Below, piece after piece: positions 33,595 through 41,180 of a DNA stretch of 64,000 nucleotides. Under the pieces are notes generated by a model. The model had not been told where the DNA came from, ran no database searches, and saw nothing but the letters and a program-made list of their open reading frames with translations. The position numbers and the translations under genes were made by a program. The DNA is from Yersinia ruckeri ATCC 29473 (GTDB taxonomy: Bacteria; Pseudomonadota; Gammaproteobacteria; Enterobacterales; Enterobacteriaceae): the NCBI RefSeq assembly GCF_000754815.1, contig NZ_KN150747.1, positions 3,239,328-3,303,327 of the forward strand. Reading direction: 5' to 3'. Numbering within the stretch: the first letter of the stretch is position 1; each line of letters starts with the position of its first letter.

Positions 33595-33615
33595 TCCGCT
33601 TCTGGCACAGAGCAG
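33595..33615. repeat. 21-bp inverted repeat flanking the retron, right copy
   Basis: TCCGCTTCTGGCACAGAGCAG, inverted partner of 31266-31286. It lies 36 bp inside the right terminal inverted repeat of the larger element. Confidence 0.55.
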
Positions 33616-33651
33616 CCTGTCAGATTAGGTATAGCTCTGTGATGTAATAGG

Positions 33652-33676
33652 GTCAGGTCGAGTTTGAGCTAATACA
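33652..33676. repeat. Right terminal inverted repeat of the retron-bearing element
   Basis: The inverted partner of 29549-29573 (24 of 25 matches). It lies directly inside the 5' half of the split higA-like gene. Confidence 0.85.
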
Positions 33677-33835
33677 ATTTTTTATCCGACCAGTTCCTTC
33701 ACAGATCGCCCTAACCCGCTCAATAGAAAGTCCAAGCTCTTCAGCAAGCATAGGCTGACTAATATTGGTTGGGTTCATAAACTCCTCAACCAGCATGACA
33801 GCTACAGTTGTAGGCTCTCGTGAAATAGTATCCAT
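33677..33835 (-). pseudogene. higA-like antitoxin gene, 5' half (split by an insertion)
   Basis: The frame starts MDTISREPTTVAVMLVEEFM and has the XRE helix-turn-helix ISQPMLAEELGLSIERVRAI typical of HigA. After CEGTGRI the frame runs into the inserted element and stops at 33653. The rest of the gene is at 29404-29548. A divergent palindrome upstream (33859-33883) may be its operator. The truncated product keeps most of the HTH, so residual DNA binding cannot be excluded. Confidence 0.8.
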
Positions 33836-33858
33836 GTCGCTCCTATCGGGTTGTATTT

Positions 33859-33883
33859 ATACTAAACAGTGCTAGGTTAGTAT
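33859..33883. promoter_or_regulatory. Candidate HigA-type operator in a divergent promoter region
   Basis: Inverted arms ATACTAA / TTAGTAT separated by 11 bp, between the higA-like 5' half and a divergent small ORF. The size fits an XRE-type operator. Confidence 0.45.
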
Positions 33884-33908
33884 CTATTAACCTTCAGGGG
33901 AGAACAAT

Positions 33909-34079
33909 ATGGCAAAGTCTATTATCGACCTAATTGGCAGAGAAGAAGCCAACAGGCTGATGGCCGCAGCAGTGGCCAAGGCAGCTCAAGAGAATAGAGA
34001 TCTTGGATTGCCGGAACCAGTTAAGGTTAATGGGGTATGGGTTAAAAAATATCCAGATGGGGAGATTAAAAAAATGTAA
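33909..34079 (+). CDS. Small 56-residue protein divergent from the higA-like gene
   Basis: MAKSIIDLIGREEANRLMAA is followed by an Ala/Lys-rich helix and a C-terminal VNGVWVKKYPDGEI segment. A strong Shine-Dalgarno (AGGGGAG) lies 7 bp before the ATG, so it is probably translated. I do not recognise the family. The shared palindrome suggests co-regulation with the former antitoxin gene. Confidence 0.5.
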   Translation: MAKSIIDLIGREEANRLMAAAVAKAAQENRDLGLPEPVKVNGVWVKKYPDGEIKKM

Positions 34080-34256
34080 ACACTAAACTGATATACATTA
34101 TATTTTGAAGTGATATATTAAGTATTTAATAATAGTTAAAACCTACTTAACAAACTGAAGTAGAATAATATTATATATTCAACAAAACCAACATATCAGT
34201 TGACTTAACATAACTTTAATATTAAAATTCGGCGTATAGAATAGAAGGTAATTTTA

Positions 34257-34838
34257 ATGTTAAACGACTCTTTAATAAGAAAAAATTTAATAGATTTTCT
34301 TTCCAAAAAAAAACCATCTCCAACTAGCATTGTGGAAGAGTTGCATGTACATAACGGAAATGCGATTGCTGACGTTGTTGCCATTTATAGCCACTTACAT
34401 TGCTTTGAAATAAAAGGAGAAACTGACTCAGTAAGTAGAGTATTGGTTCAATCTAATTTTTACAATACTTCTTTTGATAAAATAACCTTAGTAACTACAG
34501 CCAATCATATGCCTTGGGCATTAAAGAATACTCCTTCATTTTGGGGTATTATTGTTGCTGAAGAAATTTCAGATGTAGTAAAGCTAAGATATAAAAGAGG
34601 GGCAAGAAGCAATCCATTCTTCTGCAAAGAAAAAGCTCTTATGATGCTATGGAAAGATGAACTTAAAAATATAGCATATACATCTAAATTAAAAATAAAG
34701 TCTTCTGATACAAGAAATGACTTAGCTAACAAAATAGGCGATATTCTGCGAAAAGATGACGCTTTAAATGCTATTCAAAGCGCCATAATGAATAGAGAAT
34801 CATCAAGGAAGACTTCGTACGATATAAGTAATATGTGA
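34257..34838 (+). CDS. sce7726-family-like protein (PD-(D/E)XK nuclease-like)
   Basis: A 193-residue protein. NAIADVVAIYSHLHCFEIKGETDS (positions 35-58) carries D39 and the E-x-K pair E51/K53, the PD-(D/E)XK nuclease signature seen in sce7726 and MmcB-type proteins. The following VQSNFYNTSFDKITLVTTANH fits that fold. A Shine-Dalgarno GAAGGT precedes the ATG. Its last 36 bp overlap the 3' end of the convergent beta-family gene. sce7726 genes are often paired with sce7725/beta-like genes; the function is unknown. Confidence 0.65.
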   Translation: MLNDSLIRKNLIDFLSKKKPSPTSIVEELHVHNGNAIADVVAIYSHLHCFEIKGETDSVSRVLVQSNFYNTSFDKITLVTTANHMPWALKNTPSFWGIIVAEEISDVVKLRYKRGARSNPFFCKEKALMMLWKDELKNIAYTSKLKIKSSDTRNDLANKIGDILRKDDALNAIQSAIMNRESSRKTSYDISNM

Positions 34839-35888
34839 TGTTAACATAGCTTTAATCCATGAGCCTGGACTACCAGCCTTAGCAGGTTTTTTAATTGAAA
34901 AGTCACTACGCTGATGAGTATATTTCTCACCATATGAATCAGTTATATTTCTAAAAAAACGCTGTTCAGCAATAGTAGTAGCTATTTTAAAATATTGTCC
35001 ATTCCCGTCAGGATCATTTTGGAAAGAACCACCTCTTACACCTAGATAATTACCTTCAAAAGTATAGAATACCTTAGGCGTAGACACTTTTCTCATTAAC
35101 TTAGGATCAATATCCAAGTCTGAATAATCAGGGCTAACAATACCATAATCGCCGTATACCATGAGAGGAGTTTCTTTATCCTTAATTAAGTTGCTCCATA
35201 TTTTCCATTCACTTCTTGTAATAACTTTGCTTTCATATGTCGTTAATATTTCAGCTATATTTGCAGGAATAGTTGATCCCGTAACTGAAATCATTTCAAA
35301 CGGATAATCTTTAGTAATACTTTTCAAGAAAGATGCCACTTTATGCGTCAACTTACTTACATCAGTAGGCAATATATATCTAAGGTCTATCAATAAATGG
35401 ATTTCATTTACACTAAGATTTTTTAGTTTTCGCCAAATAGGACTAATTGACAACTTAGTTATAGTATAACTATCTATATCTTCATATGATAATCTGAACG
35501 CGACCTTACCACCGTGATTATGGATATATTCAAAAACAGCTTCATTGTGCTCTTCATTCCGGTCTAATCCAACAACCGGTATAATATTATATTCACCAAA
35601 AAAACCTAAAATATAACGGTACTGTTCATTTCCATTAATTAAAATATCTTCATCTAAATCATAATTATCAAGATAAAACTCAATAGGTTCTTTACAGTCA
35701 TAAAATTTACTTAGACTCTTATTAAATGTATTTATTTTTCTTAAAATCACATCTTCACTTTGGTTTTTACTTTCTCTAGGTAAATCAAAAAAAGGCTTGA
35801 CCTTATTTAATATATCACCAGATAATTCTGATAATGCTAATACCTCATTGCTTTTAGCTTTTAAAAACGGAATATATTTAGTCATCAA
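34803..35888 (-). CDS. Beta-family / sce7725-like protein
   Basis: A 361-residue protein beginning MTKYIPFLKAKSNEVLALSEL, the opening typical of the phage beta-protein (PF14350) and sce7725-type families. It is predicted soluble; the repeated alpha/beta pattern recalls a TIM-like fold. Its start overlaps the ImmA/IrrE-like gene by about 11 bp, and it is the last gene of the three-gene operon. Families of this type recur in defence islands, without an established mechanism that I know of. Confidence 0.65.
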   Translation of the reverse strand: MMTKYIPFLKAKSNEVLALSELSGDILNKVKPFFDLPRESKNQSEDVILRKINTFNKSLSKFYDCKEPIEFYLDNYDLDEDILINGNEQYRYILGFFGEYNIIPVVGLDRNEEHNEAVFEYIHNHGGKVAFRLSYEDIDSYTITKLSISPIWRKLKNLSVNEIHLLIDLRYILPTDVSKLTHKVASFLKSITKDYPFEMISVTGSTIPANIAEILTTYESKVITRSEWKIWSNLIKDKETPLMVYGDYGIVSPDYSDLDIDPKLMRKVSTPKVFYTFEGNYLGVRGGSFQNDPDGNGQYFKIATTIAEQRFFRNITDSYGEKYTHQRSDFSIKKPAKAGSPGSWIKAMLTSHITYIVRSLP

Positions 35889-36729
35889 TCCCTAATTCCT
35901 TTCGTATATTAATAGAGTTAACTAACTCAGAGAATATATAATAGTTTTTAAACTTATTCCTGATCGCACCAGCAACAATTATAGGATGTAGGTTTAAACT
36001 ATTACTGACTGATAATAGATCACTAGGGGAGTCTTTTAGTCTATATACAGTTCGTGCATATTTTCTAGGTATTAAGCTATCAGCAGCAACTCTATTAGCT
36101 TCAACCTCTATTTCAGAGTCACATGTTATATCTAAATCATCAAGAATAGGTGTAGTCAATTGCTCATAGTGCAAACAAACATGAGATAATTCATGCATTA
36201 AAGTAAACCAAAAATTATCATACCTAGAGTATCTTAAGCTCAAGGCTACAACAGGTGTTCCATCAAGTAGACAAAAGCTGCATCCATCTAGTTTCATACC
36301 GGTAAATGCACGCTCTATTATTAATATAACTCCATAATTATTTAATAAGAAATCATCAATCCAATGAATTGAACTTTCGTCTAAACTTAATTTAGCAATA
36401 TTACTTAAATCATCAAAACTGATATTTCCATTTTTTTTAAAATCACTATTAAATCGATAGTTAATAGCTTTATTTTCTATGATAGAAAACCAAGTATTTA
36501 TAATATCAAAATTGGCATCATCTCTCTTCCGATACAGTTTTTTTGAATTATTACTTATATTGAGAGCTAATTTATAAAGAAAACCGGAATCCCCCTCATT
36601 AGAAGGCTTGTCGCTTAATATCCTTTTTAAATTTTTACTTTTCAACAATTTATCAAAATTTAGTATTACATCTTCTATTTTCGAACCACTTTGAGGTAAT
36701 ACCTTGAAATCGTCATCATTATTATGCAT
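35878..36729 (-). CDS. ImmA/IrrE-family metallopeptidase
   Basis: A 283-residue protein with the zinc-peptidase motif FWFTLMHELSHVCLH (HELSH at 179-183) and a downstream glutamate in EIEVEANRVAADSLIP as the probable third ligand. The preceding strands (VVALSLRYSRYDNFWF) match the ImmA/IrrE class that cleaves repressors. No HTH is fused, so its target must be another protein. It overlaps both neighbours by 8-11 bp, showing a tight operon. Confidence 0.8.
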   Translation of the reverse strand: MHNNDDDFKVLPQSGSKIEDVILNFDKLLKSKNLKRILSDKPSNEGDSGFLYKLALNISNNSKKLYRKRDDANFDIINTWFSIIENKAINYRFNSDFKKNGNISFDDLSNIAKLSLDESSIHWIDDFLLNNYGVILIIERAFTGMKLDGCSFCLLDGTPVVALSLRYSRYDNFWFTLMHELSHVCLHYEQLTTPILDDLDITCDSEIEVEANRVAADSLIPRKYARTVYRLKDSPSDLLSVSNSLNLHPIIVAGAIRNKFKNYYIFSELVNSINIRKELGIDD

Positions 36730-37351
36730 GAGCTATCCCCCCCAATTTGCAGGCAATTACCTCTGGAGCTTCAAAAATACGTAAGTTTTCTTTACTCGGA
36801 TCGATTCCAAAGTCTTGCATTCCTAAATGAGAATAAAAACCTTCTGCGTCAGGAAGAGAATGAAGACAAAAACCTGGCCGATATCCCCAATTCTTATTTG
36901 CATACTTAATCGCATGCTCTATGAGTAAAGTACCCGTTCTCTTAAATTGTGCTGAGTAACCTGGACGTGACCTGTTCCAGTTAGCAGATGCTATATAATC
37001 TATATAGAAAATTGGCTTGTTATCAAAATGACTTTGTTTTGGATGATAAATTATACAAGCAGACTGAACTTTATTATCAGCAATCAAATAAAACCAAAGA
37101 TAATCAATAGTATTGCAGAAAAAAATCTTACGATTCCAATCCCAGCCAAAATCACCGATGTTATAATCAGAAACAACTTGGTTCCGAATTGTTGGATCTT
37201 GGTTAAATGTTGGGAAGTTAGTAAGAATTTCTTGAGCTATAATCCCCTTATAACCAGACCATTCACTATTCATTTGTTGAGTTAAATTTAAATCAAAACC
37301 AGAAGTGATACTGTAGGGTACTGATTTTTGTGTATGGTTACATAGTAGCAT
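36722..37351 (-). CDS. GNAT-like acetyltransferase
   Basis: A 209-residue protein. The C-terminal half (FYIDYIASANWNR, then FKRTGTLLIEHAIKYAN near residue 150, then LPDAEGFYSHLGMQDFG) follows the GNAT strand-loop-helix pattern with an acetyl-CoA-binding turn and the terminal aromatic motif. It is the first gene of the operon GNAT-ImmA-beta. It could be a toxin, like tRNA-acetylating GNATs, or a modifier; nothing in the sequence decides this. A GAGG motif lies upstream of the ATG. Confidence 0.55.
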   Translation of the reverse strand: MLLCNHTQKSVPYSITSGFDLNLTQQMNSEWSGYKGIIAQEILTNFPTFNQDPTIRNQVVSDYNIGDFGWDWNRKIFFCNTIDYLWFYLIADNKVQSACIIYHPKQSHFDNKPIFYIDYIASANWNRSRPGYSAQFKRTGTLLIEHAIKYANKNWGYRPGFCLHSLPDAEGFYSHLGMQDFGIDPSKENLRIFEAPEVIACKLGGIAHA

Positions 37352-37443
37352 TCATTCTGCCTCTACAACTTATATAGGTTTCTATACAACACCATGTTTA
37401 ACCAAGTATACACATATTAACATTATTTAATACATGGAAATAT

Positions 37444-38521
37444 TTAAACCAACTTCTTCGCCAAATCCTCTGCCCTAGGATGATAGTATCTCATCAGCAT
37501 TCTAGGGTCTTTGTGGCCAGTTATTTTTGTGAGTTCGTGCATGGGAAAGATTTCAGCCAGGCGTGACGTGGCTTCATGGCGTAAATCGTGGAATCGCAAA
37601 TCCAGTAAATAATCTGAGTTGGCTTTCTTTCCTGAAGCAGCACACTCTTGCTCATACAGTTTACGGGCACGCTTTCTGGCTCTATCGAATGCACAGCTTA
37701 TTGCGTCTACTCGGGCTTTAAATACCCGGTCATCAGTTGAATTCTCGCCCTCTTCCCTGGCCTCCGCGATAATCTTTAACTTTTCTAATACTGCTACCGC
37801 TTTTGAAGAAAGCGGCACATCACGCGAATCGCCATTTTTTGTCTTAGGCAAGTGAGCGACACGCAGCTTTAAATCGACATATTTCCAGCGTAACCCAACA
37901 ATCTCACCACGTCGCATGGCCGTTTCCAACGCCCGGCAAACCGCTGATGGCAATATCGGAGATTGAGTATTGGTAATAATCCGCTCGATTTCGTCCTGAG
38001 CGCTGTTTCTTGGCGTTTTAACCTCATTATCTGATTCGTCTACAGATAGCACAGCCTCGACCGCTATACACCGTGTAGGTGCATTATCGGGTTGGGGTTT
38101 GCGGATCAGGTGGATTAATCAGGCTTTCCATTCCCCACTCTTTGCGGGAAATATTAAATAAGTGAGAAAGCAGAGATAGGCGGCGTAGCACCGTGGCCGG
38201 CGCATAGTCTTTTAACCATTCGTCTCTTAATTTGGCAACATCGGCACTACGAGTACTGGCCATATAGCATCTGGCTAATGGTTGCCGTTTAAAGATACGG
38301 ATAATAGACCTATCTTGCACCGCTCCCTTTTTATTGGCGACAATTTCATTTTCATAACCCACAAGCGAGTCATATAGCGTTGTCAATTCCGATTCGCTAC
38401 GACTAAGCCACACGCCGCGAGCCATTTCCGACTCAACCATTTTTGCCCAGGCATCAGCCTCGCCTTTGGTATTAAACGTTTTAGTTTGTGACGGGAAGCC
38501 ACGCTTGCGGATCGTCGCTAT
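37444..38521 (-). pseudogene. Tyrosine recombinase (integrase) of the island, decayed
   Basis: The C-terminal catalytic domain is intact: Arg in ETAMRRGEIVGLRW, FHDLRHEATSRL (HxxR), ITGHKDPRMLMRYYHP (H and Tyr). The N-terminal part is at 38084-38521 in another frame; continuity is restored by a frameshift near 38100-38110 (IRKPQPDNAPTRC continues the family pattern). The expected start reads ATA-GCG-ACG-ATC (IATIRKRGFP) where ATG is usual. It lies 250 bp from the right repeat, the normal place for an integrase. Confidence 0.85.
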
Positions 38522-38773
38522 TCTGCACTCTATTTATTTCTAACTGTGGCAAGAGTGTGGAGAAAAATTTTATTGCTGCGTGTGGATAAGTTACGACCAA
38601 TAAGATCTTTTTTAGGAGAGAAAAACAGCAGAAAACAGAAAAGTTGGCGGCTGAAATTTTTGAGATAAAGGCCAAAATCACCTTATCTATTGCTCGGTCA
38701 TTTCGGCCAGTGGTGCTATTGAATTAAAAGTGAAATTAAAACCAATACTCTTTAAATCCAACAATATAAACCC

Positions 38774-38956
38774 TCAATACTCCTGATCAACAATCAGCCG
38801 TTTGCCCAGCATGATGCTGTCCTGAATTTCGTAATCCAGCTTTTCATACATCCCCAGCACTGCGTCATTATCGTCGCGCACCATAATGTTTATTTTCGGG
38901 CAGCCCCGGGCGATGAGTTTCTTTTCCAGCCGGCTGATCAGCGCATTGGCAATGCC
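38774..38956. repeat. Right 183-bp direct repeat (ypeA 3' end, attR side)
   Basis: Identical by eye to 26169-26351. It begins at the ypeA stop codon and covers the last 60 codons of the intact gene. Confidence 0.95.
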
Positions 38957-39199
38957 TCGACCACGATAGTCGGGATGAACACCAAGATAATAAGCCGCAC
39001 CGCGATGGCCATCATAGCCGCCCATCACTGAACCGACTACCTCACCATTAACCTCTGCCACCAAAAATAAATCGGGATCATGAGTGAGTTTCCGCTCAAT
39101 ATCCATCTCAGGATCATTCCATGGCCGCAATAAATCACAACGCTCCCACAGAGTGATCACTTCTTCAAAATCGTCTTGTCGAAATACGCGAATTTCCAT
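38774..39199 (-). CDS. ypeA: GNAT acetyltransferase YpeA
   Basis: A 141-residue GNAT-family N-acetyltransferase (start [14 protein letters not shown] at 39199). The acetyl-CoA loop is [14 protein letters not shown] near residues 76-90. The physiological substrate is unknown. Its final 183 nt form the right direct repeat of the island, so the element integrated in this gene and rebuilt the 3' end. The complete coding frame indicates that the gene remains functional. In E. coli it lies between yfeY and hemF, as here. Confidence 0.9.
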   Translation of the reverse strand: MEIRVFRQDDFEEVITLWERCDLLRPWNDPEMDIERKLTHDPDLFLVAEVNGEVVGSVMGGYDGHRGAAYYLGVHPDYRGRGIANALISRLEKKLIARGCPKINIMVRDDNDAVLGMYEKLDYEIQDSIMLGKRLIVDQEY

Positions 39200-39455
39200 C
39201 ACTGTTCGCCGCTATGAATGTAAAGTTTATACTCTGATTATCGCGGGATTATCCGTACACGCAATATTAAATTGATGCCTTAGGACGTTATTGAAAAAAT
39301 AGTGTCCAATTAGCGCGATGATTATCAATGTGCTAGAACCATAAGCCCCGCAGAGCCTAATACTGATTTGTATTTTTCCACCGACGAACGTTGATAACGG
39401 GAACCCACACTGACGGTACAACAATAGCGCCGAATCGAGGTATACTAGCGCCTGA

Positions 39456-40417
<962 letters not shown>

Positions 40418-40418
<1 letters not shown>

Positions 40419-40876
40419 TGCAAATCTGGGTCGATGCAGATGCCTGCCCCAACGTCATCAAAGAAGTGCTGTTTCGCGCCGCTGACCGCGTAGGCATGAT
40501 GGTCACTTTAGTCGCCAATCAGCCGTTAAAAACGCCGCCATCGAAGTTTATCCGCACATTACAGGTTGCAGCGGGTTTTGATGTGGCAGATAACGAAATC
40601 GTGCTACGGGTTGAGATCGGTGATTTGGTGATTACCGCCGATATTCCATTAGCTGCTGAAGTGATTGAAAAAGGTGGTATTGCCTTGAATCCTCGCGGTG
40701 AACGCTATACGCCAGATACTATCCGTGAGCGCCTGAATATGCGTGACTTTATGGATACCATGCGTGCCAGCGGCATTCAAACCGGTGGCCCTAATACACT
40801 GCATCAGCGCGATCGTCAGCAATTTGCCAATGAACTGGATAAATGGTTACAACAGGCAAAGAAAAACACCGTCTAA
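40418..40876 (+). CDS. YaiI/YqxD-family protein (DUF188)
   Basis: A 152-residue DUF188 protein ([20 protein letters not shown]). The acidic DADACP motif and C-terminal [11 protein letters not shown] match the family, which has a PIN-like arrangement of acidic residues; nuclease activity is not proven. It is translationally coupled to hemF. Confidence 0.9.
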
Positions 40877-40930
40877 CTCGCCCCCTCGTTGCCCGATGCT
40901 GCCGAGCAGCGCAGGGCAATATTGATCAAA

Positions 40931-40960
40931 AAAGCCTCTGTCCCACGGAACAAAGGCTCA
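40931..40960. terminator. Terminator hairpin after the DUF188 gene (first copy)
   Basis: AAGCCTcTGTCC pairs with GGaACAaAGGCT. A second, very similar hairpin is at 41124-41153, on the other side of an intergenic repeat. Confidence 0.55.
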
Positions 40961-41121
40961 GACGGCTGACAAACCGCGATCCTGCGATCTCTGGTGGGGA
41001 AGACCGGTAGAAGAGTCAAGCGTCCGCGCCAGGGATGGCGTGGAACGAGCCGACAAGGACGTATTGACGGTGTCTTGACGATCTACCGGTTTTCACCGCA
41101 ACGAGCACTTTGTCATTAACC
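40959..41121. repeat. Structured intergenic repeat (copy 2)
   Basis: It shares its ends and its GAGTCAAG / TCTTGACGATCT stem with 13050-13180. The stem here is ACCGGTAGA..GAGTCAAG with CTTGAC..TCTACCGGT. Its central loop (GCGCCAGGGATGGCG ...) is longer than in copy 1 and forms its own hairpin. It is flanked by duplicated terminator-like hairpins. Confidence 0.7.
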
Positions 41122-41123
41122 CC

Positions 41124-41153
41124 AAGCCTCTACCCCAACGGGACAAAGGCTTG
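41124..41153. terminator. Terminator hairpin before maeB 3' end (second copy)
   Basis: AAGCCTcTaCCCC / GGGaCAaAGGCTT, near-identical to 40931-40960. It lies 28 bp from the maeB stop. Confidence 0.6.
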
Positions 41154-41180
41154 CACTTGATTCTGGTGATGTAGGAAAGA

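Larger units (their letters stand above)
29549..33676. mobile_element. 4.1-kb passenger element carrying a retron, inserted in a higA-like gene
   Basis: It is bounded by 25-bp terminal inverted repeats. The outer flanks are ATTTATC on the left and ATTTTTTATC on the right, consistent with a 7-bp target duplication plus a T-run expansion. Removing the element and one duplication restores the higA frame. Cargo: one PD-(D/E)XK-like gene and a retron. No transposase or recombinase is recognisable inside, so movement would need an enzyme in trans. Confidence 0.75.
26169..38956. mobile_element. AT-rich genomic island integrated in ypeA
   Basis: The island lies between the two 183-bp repeats, has clearly lower GC than its flanks for most of its length, carries a decayed tyrosine recombinase next to the right repeat, and contains defence-like genes rather than housekeeping genes. 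In E. coli yfeY, ypeA and hemF are neighbours, so this block is an insertion. No phage structural genes or complete conjugation genes are present. Confidence 0.88.

Noticed and set aside
26352-38773. Prophage
   Set aside because: An integrase is present, but there are no capsid, tail, lysis or replication genes.
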